Positions 39,801 through 52,021 of a stretch of DNA of 64,000 nucleotides are shown one piece after another. Location: NCBI GenBank assembly GCA_017506865.1, contig JAFCMP010000079.1:806001-870000 (forward strand), in the 5' to 3' direction. Numbering within the stretch: the first letter of the stretch is position 1; each line of letters begins with the position of its first letter. The notes beneath the pieces were generated by a model. It did not search any database and had not been told where the DNA came from. It saw nothing but the letters and a program-made list of their open reading frames with translations. Position numbers and translations under genes: made by a program. This stretch comes from Tribonema minus (taxonomy: Eukaryota; Sar; Xanthophyceae; Tribonematales; Tribonemataceae).

Positions 39801-42800
39801 TGACATCGCAGGCACTTTCATGCTGCTGCTCCCAGAGAAAAAAGTGCGTGCCGTGCAGCATGTCGGCATACGCTGGCGCTGCGTAAATGCGCAGCCGATG
39901 TCGCTCCCACCAATGCGCACAACCTGCTTTTGATATGTTCATTGCATAGTGCCCCCCCCCCCCCCCCCCCCCTCCCCCACACACACGAGTCCCCGCCTCA
40001 AGCATCCACGACCGTCAAGGTGCAAGCATCTGGTGCAGGTCGGGGCCAACTTGGAGTCAGCATCAGCATAGAGTCAAAGTCAGAGTCGACGCCGCGCGTC
40101 GCACCTCGCTGATGCTCTCCTGGCTCTTGCCGTTGGACTGGGGGAAGAGCCCGCTGGCCCAGCTGTGGAAGTCGTACATGTCCTTGTGGCGCGCGAAGGG
40201 GAACAGGTCGGAGTTGGTCTGCGTGTTGGCAATGTCGGCCACCAGCAGCTCCAGTTGCCTCTGCAGCGGGTGAAGGCATGAGGAAATAAGCGGCTGCCCG
40301 ATGAGGAAAACTGCTGCTGATGAATGATGAGTAGAAGAGTGGCTGCTGGTGAAGCATGGCAGGATAGCGTGACGTTCGTGAGGTTCAAAAAAGGTGGGCA
40401 TCACACGATCGATTGCGCACCGCTCTCTGACTGCAGCGCACGGTCCGGGCTCAGCCGGTTGCAGTCAGGGCATGATGGGCATCGTGTGTGTGTTTCAGCT
40501 CTGCAGCGGGACGCATGGGCTAGGCTCCCTCCAGCGTTGAATGGCCAAGGGACAGCATCGCTGGTTCAAGCCTGTCTAGCGCAATTTGCACATGCCAGCA
40601 CTCAGTACACAACGCTGAATCCCCGAATGACAGAGGACGCGCCTTGCCACCTACACCGACACGGAGGACAGTTGTCCATTGGCAATGAACGTCATGGGCG
40701 AGCATACATGACGCTGGCCAGCTTGTGGTGTTGTTGAACTATTGCGGCGGTGTTGCACGATTGCGCGCTGGCGACGCATTCGCCGTGCGATGGACAAGCT
40801 GTCAGAGATACTATCTCCGGCATTATGGGCAGTTTTGGTTGATGAGCACCTGACAAGTCACCACTCATCCTGACAAGTCACCACTCATCCACCTCAGCAC
40901 TGGCGCAACTGCTTGTCGTACCCTGAACAAGTGGGCAGGTATCTCGGTGATTGGCATAGAAATAAGTATTTTGCACATGCGCCTGTTCAGCTGCGTACCC
41001 TGTATTGCGTGTAGAAGGAGGGGTCGTACTTAATGGCGACCGCTGCGCCGTAGATGAAGTAGCCGTAGTGGAAGTGGTGGTCATTGTACCTGGGGCGCGC
41101 GACAACACAACACACAATGGGAAGTGTAGGCTCAGAGTAAGCAATGTGTGAGCAGCATCGCTGGCATCGGATGCCGGGCCTCCAAGTGATAACAGGCATA
41201 CAGGGTAGGCATAGGCATGCTGCTATCCATGAACATACCCACGGTGGATGCACTTGGTGGCAGAGCTCATGTATATGGGTCAGCACCACTTGGCGCCCTG
41301 GGATGAATGCCCCAAGAGGTCACATCGCCACAACAAGCGTATTGATGCAGACGTGTGTCGTTATCGAACAGAGCAAGCTCACCAGCCACTGCCGAAGTCC
41401 TCCATACTGTCCTAACCGTACCTAACCCTACCTTTAACCTTAACCCTAACCCTAATTGGTGCGAGCTCACCAGCCATGGTCAAAGTCCTCCACATCGTCC
41501 AAACCCTACCTAACCCTAACCTTTGCCCTACCCCTAACCCTATCCTATTGAATAGTGCGAGCTCACCAGCCGTTGCCAAAGTCCTCCATCTTGTCCTCAC
41601 CCTAACCCTTACCCTACCCCTAACCCTGAACAGTGCGAGCTCACCAGCCGTTGCCCAAGTCCTCCATTTGTCCTCACTCTGACCCAAACCCTACCCCTAA
41701 ATAGAAGCTCACCAGCCAGTGCCGAGAACCCGTACTAGCCCTAAACCTAACCCTAAATAGTGCGAGCTCGCCAGCCGTTGCCAAAGTCCACCATCTTGTC
41801 CTCACCCTAACCCTAACCCTAACCCGTCCTAGCCCTACTTCTAAACAGGGCAAGCTCACCGGCCGGTTGCCGAAGTCCTTCACATCGTCCCAACCCTACC
41901 TAACCCTAACCCTAATCCTACCCCCTAAACAGTGCGAGCTCACCAACCGTTGCCAAAGTCCTCCATCTCGTCCTAACCCTAACCCTAATCCTACCCCAAA
42001 CCCTACCACCCTAATCCTTATCCTACATAGTGCGAGCTCACCAGCCGCTGCCAAAGGAAACCACCTCATCCTTGCTCTAACCCTGACCCTAACCCTAATC
42101 CTAACTCTACCCCTAACCCTAATGCTAAAAAGCGCAAGCTCCTCAAGCTCACCAGCCGTTGCCGAAATCCTCCATCTCGTCCTCCAGGCCGCGCTTGGAC
42201 ACCACCTGCGGCACGCGCAGCAGCAGCAGCGTGCACGACGCCACTCAACACGTCAGGTAGGCAGAGTGCACATACATGCTTGTATTTGACACCCTAGCGG
42301 GTGAGCAGTTCGTCGTGTGTGGTTTGCACAAGCCACGGCAGCGCTTGTCACTTCCTAACAAGGTGGCTGCGTCGCGCAGCAGCGCCCGCCATCGGGCCAT
42401 GACCCTTTCTCTTCTTCAAATCAAAAGCGTACATGTAGACTGACGCCTCTGAACAAATGCTGAGCCCAAAAAAACACACCAAAACCTGACAAAAATAGTA
42501 CAGCCCTCAGCAGTGCTCACCCCTCCCCACGCGGTGTCGTACAGCAGCGCGTCTGGGTTCTCGCCGTCCAGCCAGGGCGCGAGGTAGGGCCCCAGCGCAT
42601 CCGCTGCCTCCTTGCTTGTCTCTTTGTCGCCCAGCTGGTCGGTGATGAGCGCTGCGGCAGAGTACAGACGGATTATACAGAGGTACACTGAGTGCAAGTT
42701 TGCAGTGTCTTCACCAGCAGCAGCGGCAGCAGCAGCAGAGGCAGCACTACCAGCACCGGCAGCAGCAGTAAGTAGCACCAGCAGCGATAGCACTAGCAGC

Positions 42801-45800
42801 AGCACCGGCGGTAATGACGTGTGCGATGACACGAACGCTGCAGACTGTCTGCACTGTCCACAATGAACTAACTGCCTGCGCAGGCAGCGCTCAGCAACCA
42901 GACTGCACCCCACCTTCACGAAGGCACAAGCAACAGGCAACGGAGATCATCCGAGCCACAGCAAAGATCAGACGCCAGCGTTGCAAAGGCCTACATGCGC
43001 CATGCGCACCTCATGGCAGCTGCTGAGCAATGCTACCTGAAAAAGAGCGAAGAGCCGCGCTTGCTGACCGATGCCGTCCATATTTGAGATAGATAGGTAC
43101 GTACCGATGCGCGCGAGCCTGCCGAGGGCCTTGCCGTAGGCGTACGGGTCCGATGCAAGGGGCCAATCATCAAAGGCAGGTATATCTTAAAGGCGGATAC
43201 ATCTATCAGATGCAGGTATATCTGTCAGAGGCAGGTATATCAGGTATATCTATTGCAGGCAGGTAGGTACGTACCAATGCGCGCGAGCCTGCCGAGCGCC
43301 TTGCCGAAGGCGTACGGGTCAGGCGCGACGGGCGGAACCGACTTGACGTCCAGCCGCGCCTGCTCTAGTATGTCCGCCGTAAGCAGTTCGTCGAGATCCG
43401 CGCCGGCCGTACTGTGCCATTCGATGCCCGGCAGCTTGTCCTGCGTCGTGGCAGCGGCGAAGTTCCGTGTTGAAGTTGCAAGTTGAAGTTGGGTGTGAGG
43501 GCGACGGGCGCAGTGCCGGTGTGCGCAAGCGTCCAAGGTGGAACAGCGGGCGCGGACGGGGATAATGCGCAGCGAGCACCACTACTTCCGCTGCCTGGCC
43601 GCCCCTTTGGGCGACTTGCCCAATGCAGTCAGCGCCGCAGCACAAGATGTGCACAATAAGAACTATCAGGAACCACCCCGAAACGTGAGGCAGTGAACAA
43701 CAGGCCATCGAGTGGAGTGGGTCACGCCAGTGCGATGCGCGCGACGGCGGCCGCATCGCTCGGCGATCGCCATGACTGCCAGGCCAGCCTCGACTGGCGT
43801 TCAGAAGCGCTTCACGCGCAGGCGTGTGCCCAGTGCGAACAGCGAGCTGCTGTTCGACAACGCAAAAGAAACTAAGTGCTTGAGAGCAAAAGCGCGTATG
43901 CCCACCTGCATCTGCCACGTCGTCCCGATGATGGGGGTCATGGCGCCCTTGATGCACTTGAACTTGCCGGCGAGCCCTTCTTCAACTTGCGGTTTGCCCG
44001 CGAAGACGTCCATGTGGTGCGGCAGCGCGAGCATGAGCAGCTGGTCCTGCGTCGCCTGCGTTACGGCACGCAGAGACGGCACCACGTCAATGCGAGATGG
44101 CATGAAGACGCGTGCGTGTCAGGTGACGCTGACGTCACACCGCTCAGCAACGGCTCTTGAGGCGTGCCACGACGTTGAGCGCACGAGCGCTCCCGAGCGT
44201 TGCGACTAGTTCTGCTGCGTGAGCTCGCGCCGGTCGACAGTTGGAGCACATAGAGGTGTACCGTACTTACATGCCTTTGTTGATGCGGCCGCTGAGCGCA
44301 AACAATGTGCGCGCTCACCCTCCTGTACAGCCCATGGGTTGAGCATCGTAAGATCAACTGCCGGCAGAGGGTTGCTGGGATTAACACAGTGCGTCGTTGC
44401 TCCAAGGGGGGGAGGGGGCTATCGAATCTGTAGCTGCTCTGTAGCTAGTGACGATGAGAAACCCGAGTGCCTCTACATGGAACGCCTGCGCTTTTCATCA
44501 CTTGCATGCATGACTGGTCACATGTTCACAGACCACTCTACAGTCCTGATCCAATAAAGTGCACGTTACCCCTTCCCGCAGACTGCAAACCACATATCGT
44601 TATGTGCCTATTTAGGCCGACCGGACCAACATTTGGAGCGTTCCGGGCAGCAATCCTAATTATGCCTGGGTGTTTTTTTGGGCATTCCCAATTAGGCCTG
44701 GTGGCACATTTTGCGTGCGTTTTTGTTATTGCCCTGGCCCGGTTGTGGGCTCGCACGGTCAAGTAAATGAACCGGAACGCCATAGCAGGCAAGCAGATGG
44801 CGACTGCCATGCTCACGAGCGTCCTGATACTGGTGCACAGACTATTTGCAGCCGCACAATGATGGCCTTCCCCCCGTTAACGACACCCGTTTCGCGTTTC
44901 GAAATCAACTTCACCGGAAGTTGAATTTTGTGCCAATACTGTTGCGAAGACACAACGCGCTCATGGATGGTCATTGTATGCTTATTTGGGGTGTTCCTGA
45001 TGCTCTGTCCTAAATAGGCCTGGTGCTTTTTTCGTGTGATCCTAAAGCAGTGTCCGAGTGCTTTATTTGACGATGCTTAATGTTGGTCCGGTCGGCCTAA
45101 TTAGGCACATGACGGTACTTCTTTGGCGCCTCCATCCAACAGCAGCAACATGCTACACCAGTGCTCAACAGCACAACACATCACCCCCGTACCTCTGGGA
45201 GTTGTTACGTTTTGTTTTTCAGGCATTATTCTACAACAAGTTTTTTCTCACCTTCGCCTTTGACGCCAGCTCCATTTCGCCCAGCGTTGCAGCAGGCGTG
45301 TCGGCCGACTGTCCCTCCACATCTGCAGCAGCAGCGCTCGGCTTCGCGCCAGCGTGCTTCTTGGCCCGTGGCGTCCAGCTCGACGTCTTCCACTGGTAGC
45401 TGCGCGGGGGGGTACGCAGGTATGATGTCAGGCCGTGGTGAGAACGACAGCGCTCAACGAGCCTGCGCCCCGTGCTCATTGCGCAGCGGCGACACGAAGC
45501 AGCAGCTCCTCTTGGCGAGCACGGCGACACGGATCAGCGCCCTTGTCTTAATCTAGCCATTGTGAGTACGATCACACAGTCGTAAGACAGCACAAGCAGT
45601 GTGCTCGGCGTGCCAATAGTTGCGCTACGTCTTTGATGAGCACCACAAACGCGGCGATAAGCAGCACCCCTATTTGTAACCGCCGCTGAGAGTGCGATCG
45701 TGGCGCAGCGCTCGCAGTGTCGGGCGTCCCGATGGTAATTGCAGCGTCCGTTTGCGTGTCGTGACGCGCCTGATGTGGAATGAGCTTCAAGTGGTGACAC

Positions 45801-48800
45801 TCCAACTATCCAACTCTGAAAGCTTGAGCAAAGATCAAGCTGCTGCAGTCCGTGTCGGCAGGGGCAGCCGTATATTCTCTGCACAGAGTGCGGATGTCTG
45901 AGGTTGGTGGGGGCGTGCAGCAGCTGTGGCGTGCGCTGTGCAGAGGGGCCTCGAAATATCCATCCGCTGCGGAGGCAAGGCGTTCAAAATTGGACGCAGC
46001 TCTAGCCGGGGATCGAATCGTGGGAGAACTAGGGAAAGGACGCCAGCATCCTGCGGCGGCTCGTGTGTGAACGAGAGGCGCCCAACGCGGGTGGCGGACG
46101 AGGCGCAGCAGGAGCGCACAGTCCACGCGGCGCGAGCCGGGGTGCTGGCAGGGAGCGGCGAGCTGACGCGCTGGGTGCCGCTGGCGTGGCGCTTCACAGT
46201 CGTCGGTGCGGCAGGCGGCAACTACTTTCTGCGCTGGATACAGATCCAGGGGGGTTAGCGGGCTCCTGAATACTGCGTAGATGCCTCCTTCATCTCGTGT
46301 CTGGCACGGAAAGGGGGGGGGGTGGGAGAAATGGGACTGGCTCAACCGCATGAAAGACGGCAAGCCCCAGGTCGGCCTCTACGGCGTAGACAGCTGCCGG
46401 AAAGGGGGCTCCGCGGCGGTGGCGGAGCATCTCAAGGAGCGCCTCGGCCTGACCTTTGAGGTCCTCCACGAGCTGACCGGCGCGCAGGTGTCGGGAGACG
46501 AGTGGCAGCAGCTGGTGCGGCGGCGCATGGCGGCCTGCGAGCTGCCGTTCACGTCCAACCAGCAGCGTTACTTCTGGCAGATGGAGGGGGGGGGGCGGAC
46601 CGCTGCTGGAGAAACCAACGCGCGACCCCCTGCTGCTGGTGCTGCTGGCGTTCGGCGTCGTCGCGGCGCGTCCGCAGGCCGACGCACTCTGCTGGCTGGA
46701 CGTGAAACGGCAGCTCGCAGGCCACCATGCGCCTCCGCACCGGCTGCTGCCACTCGTCTGCCGACACCTGCGTGCAGGTCAGCTCGGGGGGGACCACGTC
46801 AGGCCGAGGCGCTCCTTGAGATGCTCCGCCACCGCCGTAGAGCCCCCTTTCCGGCAGCTGTCTGCGCCGTAGAGGCCGGCCTGGGGCTTGCCGTCTTTAA
46901 TGCGGTTGAGCGGGTCCCATTTCCCCCACCCGCCCCCCTTTCCGCGCCAGACACGAGATGAAGGAGGCATCTACGCAGTATGAAGGAGCGCGGTAGCCCC
47001 CCTGGATCTGTACCCAGCGGAGGAACAGCCTGCCGCTGGGCGCCCTCACGAGCAAGAATCGCCGTGCGCCCCAGCCCCCCCCGCTTCTGTGCAAGGCACC
47101 GTATAAACGAGGCATCTACGCAGTATGGAGGAGCCGTGCACACATCCAGCACAGTCGTGGTACAGCACAAGCAGTGTGCTCGGCGTGCCAATAGTTGCGC
47201 TACGTCCGTGGTGAGCACGTCGGCACGACGATATGAAGCAGCGCCTCTGTCTGTTACCGCCGCTGAGAGTGTGATCGTGGCACAATGCTCGCAGTGCCAG
47301 GCGTCGCGATGGTCATCGCAGCGTCCGTTTGCGCGCCGTGACGCGCCTGACGTGGAATGAACTTCAACTGGTGACACTTCAGCTCGAGGCAGCAGAATTG
47401 TCTACCAGCCATTCGTTTGAGCTCCCAACCCTTTGTGAACCATATCTTCTGTGAAACGACCACGCCGGTGATACCAACTTAATCCAACAACTCATCAAGC
47501 CAGCGGTGCATGTGCGCACAATGAGCCTAACACTATCCCCAGCCGTTGCCGTAAAGCTGTCCCCTTTTGTGTAAGATCAATAAAGCCCCCCAGCTGATAC
47601 AAGCAGCCCTCTAAATCAGCAGTACATGTGTGCACAAGGCCGCAATGCAGTTGTACTTGTGATATGATGCTAATTGCTGGCGCCGAGTGCATGACATTGT
47701 GATGCTTTTTACTCACATCAAGTGCATGCACAGTGTCATGCTATCTTCACGTCAAGGTCGCGCGCGCCGAGTGCACGACATTACGATGCTGTCGACTCAC
47801 GCCAACTGCATGACATTGTCACTTCAACATGTACGCTAGAAGTACTTCATTTACTCACCTCAAGTGCCTGGTGTCAACCTCAACGCTCTGACTCACTCAC
47901 GCCAACTGCGTGACACGGCGATGCTGTTCACATGCGCCAGCTGCATGACGCGTTCACTTCGATCATTACACTAGAAGCAGTACACTAGAAGAACTTCAAT
48001 CACCAACCTCAAGAGCATGGTGTCGTCCTCAACGCTCCACGCCACGTCGCCGCCGGTGGGGTACACGTGCGCGTACTGTGCGAGCAGCGCCTCGTCCTGG
48101 TGCCATCAACGCGGCAGCGGCAGGGTGAAATGAGAGGGCAATGGCGCAGAAGGATGTTTGTAGTGTTGGTCATGGTGATGCTGCAGGGTGATGCTCAGCG
48201 GTTGCCCGAGGCATGTATGCCCTGAAGCGCGAGCAGCGCCTCATCCTGGGCAGCGCGTCAACAGAAAGCAGCGAGGTCAAATGAGACGGCCATGATGCGG
48301 AAGTGTGTTTACCTTTGGGTGCAGCAGCACCGCCGCACGCAGCACGCCATTGAATGCCTCCCGACGCCATCGCCAGATATAGTTCCACAGAAGTATATAG
48401 TCAAGTACAAGTATAAGTCAAGATCGGCGTCGTCATGGCCGGCGTCGGCGCTGACGCTGAGCACTGCGTACCTTTGGATGCAGCAGCACTGCCGCGCGCA
48501 GCACGCCCGTGAACGGCGCCGTCATGGCGAGCTGCATGTTGTTGTACTCGTACGTGACCTCCTCGCTGGTGAACAGCAGCCACGTCTGGCCGCTGCTGAG
48601 CTCCAGCTTGAGCTGCGTGCCGGTGGCGGAGTCTGTGCGCCAGTTCACCGGCGCCTGCAAACACATACACATACATACGCAGCGGCGATGGGACGGGGGA
48701 GGGGGCAACGAGGCCTGTCAGCTCTGTGTGGGCTGAGGCCAGGAGACTGCGTGTTGTCGCCGTGAGAATGGGACTCTTCATACGAGACGAGTTGCTGAGC

Positions 48801-51800
48801 GGTGTGGTGTGTGCAGCGCCTGAGCGCTGTGGCGGCACCAGCTGAGCACTGGCACTGGCTGCGCGTGTGCGGACACATTGCGGAGAGCGCTGCCACCAGA
48901 ACATGCGATGCGGCTTGCCACACAGCCGCTCTTAAATGTATCAGTTCACGTTGCGCCACAGAGCCTTTCTGCTCTTCTATGTGCTAGCGGCTCACATCGC
49001 CCGCCCCAGTAAAAGCGGAATTCGGCGACCATGGGACTGACGAAGCGTGAGTGAGCGAGTCACACGCCACCAGTCACAGAGTCTGAGAGTCGCGATCCGA
49101 GTCAAAGAGTCGCAAGGGAGACTCACCTCGCCGTTGACGGCGCTGAACAGCGCCAGCGGCTTGAGCTGCACCTGGCAGTTGGTGAACTCAAACGTCACGT
49201 AAGGGGACCCCTTGACAAAGAGCAGCTTGTACGACCCCCCGTCCTCCGTCTCATACGTCTCGGTCACGCTGAGCTGGTCGAAGGCGTCGACGTAGTGCGC
49301 GACGGCGGGGCTCGCCGTGGTGACGCTCAGGTCTGCGCGCGTGCGCAAAACAGTTTCGTCGCGGATTGTTGTGTATGAGTTGAGCGTTGCTGCAGCGAGC
49401 AGTGGCTGAGAGGCTTGAATGCTAGCCGCGCCATGCTTGTATGCTTTTCGAGCATGCACACGGCATGTGCTGGACTGCTCATGCACGCGCGTGTCACATG
49501 CACAATGCGAAGGAGGGACTCGGGTAACAAGGTTCGTGTGGCTTCTGCTGGCGAGCTTCACATCAACATCAACCACTAAAGCTGTTCTGCGCCCTGAGCA
49601 AGAAGTACTGCGTACTACACAGTGAAGCGCGCTCTTGAGACTAAGGGACGCCCGCAGTGCTCAGCGCCACGGCAGCGGCAGCGGCAATGACCTTTCACAG
49701 CAGCGCTCAACCCAAGAATTTCAAGAGCTCCAAAGCACGCAACTACTTGGTGACACCTGCCAATTTTCTACGTACACTACAACACGACTGCTTTGGGGGA
49801 ACACGACGCTTCTGACGGCCACAACGCCCACGCACCGGGTGCGAAGATGTCCGCAAAGATCTTCTGCTCCACGAGGCGCCGGGTCGCGCTGTAGCTGACG
49901 AGTGGCCCCTCGGGGCGCGCCTTGACGGCGTAGGGGTACGCGACGGCGGGCTGCGGCTCGCCCGGCAGCGCAAAGTTGAGCCACCAGGCGCCCGTGGGGT
50001 ACGGGCGCTGGACGTTGCCCCAGAGGGCCGCGTCGGGCGACATGGGGTGCTGCGCCGTGTTGAAGTTCGCCTGCGCCATGAGGGCGGTCGCTGCGTCGCG
50101 AGGTGGAAGCGGTGGTGCGGCGCGGTGAGAGGCGGCGCGAGAAGAGATGTGGCGGGCGGAGAGGAGTGGTGCGTTGGGTGTGGCATGGCTCGACGTGCAG
50201 TGTGTGTGCTGCCGCGTCGCAGCAGCTGCTGCATGATTTGTGCGCTACGCTTGTAGGCATGTGAGAATTTAGTGTTGGAGTTGGGGTTAGGTGTGTCACT
50301 TTGAGTCAAGGTGTGATGTATACCTCAAACTATGCGTGATGGCCAACTTCCATTACAGCATCACTTCAGAGCATTTGTTGACTACCGTGACAAGGCACGT
50401 GGGCACTGAACTAGCAGGGCACACGGATATTGGCGTGCGGGGCCGCTATGAGGCTCTCCAACGCACGTACACGTCTTGACGGTGTAAGCGTCGTGACAAT
50501 GTACGGTTTAACGACGACGCAAATTGTGCAAACTAAACACAAGATCGTCCTATGTGTGGGGGCGGTCAGCAATGAGGGGCGAAAAACTTCTTGTATGCGT
50601 TAAAGCTTTCAGTGCCCTACTTCCTTGCAGCGTTGCGGCTTCAATGGAAGGGCTTATTCAGTTGTGAGACATGACGTGTATCCTGGCTGGGATGGGCCCC
50701 ACAGGGCTGAAGCGAATGACAGTTAAACTGTAACTATGGCTCTGCTTAAAGCTGCCGGCGTTGTTGCTGTGAGCTCTTGAAAGAGGAGCACGCTGGCAAT
50801 GATTGCCTGATCAATGTTTGCCAGAATTGGATTGCACTCAGTATGGGTAACTTCTTCTGATCTGCGCAACATTCAAGTCAACTCAACTAGCAGTCTGAAG
50901 CACAATACAACAGGCAACTTTTGCCAATTCACAGTAGACCACTGCTACATATATGTGAAGCAACACTTTATGTTGGCAAATGAGCTAACAACAGTTCTGG
51001 CGTACGCTGCAGTGCAAGCCAAACAGCTGCATACCGCGGTGCAAATCATGTGAGTTGCCATTGCATCAGGACACGCAATCAGATATCGAACACTAGATAT
51101 TTGGATTCCGCAACAGCGTACACTTGAAGCAGCAGCAAATTCGGGCATCGAGATGCGCTGTTTGCAACAGTAAAACTTCTGTGTGCCTTCATGTCTGTAT
51201 GCATTCAGCACCTGCAGTGACTCTAGTGCTGCCCGAATCTGCAGCCTGCCCTGTGTGCAGATCTGATGCTTGAAACTGTGCATTTGACGTGTACAAGTTG
51301 ATCACTTTCGAGAGGTTCTTGTCAGCAAATTGCAGGTTGCATCGGTGGCTGCGGCATCCTGAAATCTGTGTGAGCAATTCTATGACAAAGATGTTTTGCT
51401 AGCGTCAACCGCAATGGGCCCCAATAATAATAGTTGGACTGAAATATAAGAGCGCTTGTAATCACAGAGCGAAGTGATATACTACTGTACCCACGTCCTC
51501 AGAGTAACAATCCGGCTGATCAAGGCATTTCCGCTCGACAGGTGTGTGAAACATACACCAATTAAGAAACTCACCAGAATCGGCAGGTGGCAACACTGCT
51601 GAGAAACCAGCTCTTACTCTATAGCCTGCCACAGCAGCTATCCCCACAACTGCTGCACCTAGACCTGCCAGCCCGACCAGCAAGCCTCGTTTCCTCCGGG
51701 ACCTGGCATTGTAGCGGACACACGGGTCAGCGGATAGTTCCAGCTCAGGCGAGGATGGACATGCAGGTTGTCAATTTATACAGTCTCTCGTTGGCCGAGA

Positions 51801-52021
51801 AGTATCGAAGGCTGCGATGGGAACCCGCAGCACATCTCCTGTTTCTGCTCGTCATGCGAAGGCCCCTTGGGCACGATCACAAATAACGCAGCGGCCACAT
51901 CAGCAAGCATCACTGCTGCCGAGTTGTCATTCACTCACCTGTTCTCCACAGCAGGATCGATAACGCTCACAGCAACGCGCTCCAACGCGCCGTACTCGCA
52001 AGTCTCAGCCTGATAGGCCAT
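36895..52021 (-). CDS. GH81 endo-1,3-beta-glucanase, membrane-anchored
   Basis: Inverting hydrolase of beta-1,3-glucan. Seventeen exons in coding order: 51939-52021, 51575-51702, 49836-50090, 49127-49332, 48472-48654, 48008-48096, 45252-45399, 43906-44046, 43275-43440, 42521-42651, 42153-42205, 40999-41089, 40105-40260, 39461-39628, 38753-38905, 38032-38182, 36895-37058. The sum is 2466 nt, 821 aa, and all phases agree. About 30 N-terminal residues and a basic SRRKR stretch precede one transmembrane segment ([20 protein letters not shown]), so a type II anchor with the enzyme outside is inferred. GH81 marks: [37 protein letters not shown] (about 528-539), [27 protein letters not shown] (catalytic Glu region, about 602-610) and [13 protein letters not shown]. 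The tail [24 protein letters not shown] is Cys-rich. Introns carry numerous splice-junction copies and two insertions. Confidence 0.95.
38163..38365 (-). repeat. Copy of GH81 exon 16 acceptor and exon start
   Basis: The acceptor region and exon start (AGGGCCCTCGCCTGGCAGGT and GTGCGCATGTGAAGTGGTGC, plus strand) at 38170-38230 recur almost unchanged at 38300-38355. The copy lies upstream in the intron. Period is about 125 bp. Confidence 0.92.
38985..39250 (-). repeat. Intron 14 tandem duplications
   Basis: CTGGCTCG(T/C)GAACGCAAATG begins at 39058 and again at 39156 (period 98 bp), with near-identical following sequence. An older pair, TGCTCTTGGTGG, is at 38980 and 39030. A short GGCAGTACAG(A/G)A micro-repeat lies at 38704-38745, just inside exon 15's donor. 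Confidence 0.85.
41371..42205 (-). repeat. Nine GH81 exon 11 donor copies with TTAGGG tracts
   Basis: The real exon 11 end ([11 protein letters not shown] split after TG, then GTGAGC; 42153) is followed in intron 11 by copies at about 42029-42072, 41932-41976, 41849-41890, 41759-41802, 41704-41740, 41634-41672, 41557-41596, 41459-41502 and 41371-41412. Each has CGAGCTCACCAGCC(G/A) on the plus strand followed by a TTGCC(A/G)AAGTCCTCCA-like block. Between copies lie CCCTAACCCTAA tracts, TTAGGG on the sense strand. Unit is about 75-100 bp. Most copies keep the GT of the donor. Confidence 0.95.
43100..43320 (-). repeat. Near-intact copy of GH81 exon 9 end with donor
   Basis: The exon 9 end ([15 protein letters not shown], junction at 43275) recurs at 43105-43150 with only about three base differences in 46, and with the same GTACGTAC donor. 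The sequence between them contains GCAGGTATATC repeats. The copy is 170 nt inside the intron. Confidence 0.95.
44602..45110. mobile_element. MITE-like element with 32-bp TIRs in GH81 intron 7
   Basis: The terminal inverted repeats at 44602-44633 and 45079-45110 match at 31 of 32 positions. They begin ATGTGCCTA and contain GGCCGACCGGACCAACATT. The element is 509 bp and has no coding capacity. Subterminal TAGGCCTGGTG occurs twice inside. No clear target-site duplication is seen. It is non-autonomous, superfamily undetermined. Confidence 0.85.
45577..47382. mobile_element. Compound element: direct repeats around a long palindrome
   Basis: Direct repeats of about 225 bp (45577-45801 and 47151-47382) share CAAGCAGTGTGCTCGGCGTG, AATAGTTGCGCTACGTC and ACCGCCGCTGAGAGTG. 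They flank an inverted repeat with arms 46231-46565 and 46688-47020. Both arms encode the same protein-like frame, [18 protein letters not shown] and [17 protein letters not shown] (+ on the left arm, - on the right). The family is not recognised. The element sits in GH81 intron 6 and looks like a fold-back or rearranged transposon. Confidence 0.75.
48055..48355 (-). repeat. Copies of GH81 exon 6 acceptor and exon 5 donor
   Basis: In the intron between exons 5 and 6, the start of exon 6 (GCGAGCAGCGCCTCGTCCTGG, plus strand, 48080-48100) is copied at about 48229-48250. The end of exon 5 (GTACCTTTGGATGCAGCAGC) is copied at about 48306-48345 as TTACCTTTGGGTGCAGCAGC. Both junctions of this one intron have therefore been duplicated inward. 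Confidence 0.88.

Noticed and set aside
41400..42130. Telomere or chromosome end at the TTAGGG array
   Set aside because: The array lies between two exons of one GH81 gene, so it is internal.
42612..42866. Ser/Ala-rich plus-strand frame with CAG/AGC repeats
   Set aside because: It is antisense to GH81 intron 9-10 low-complexity sequence and exon 10; no independent support for coding.
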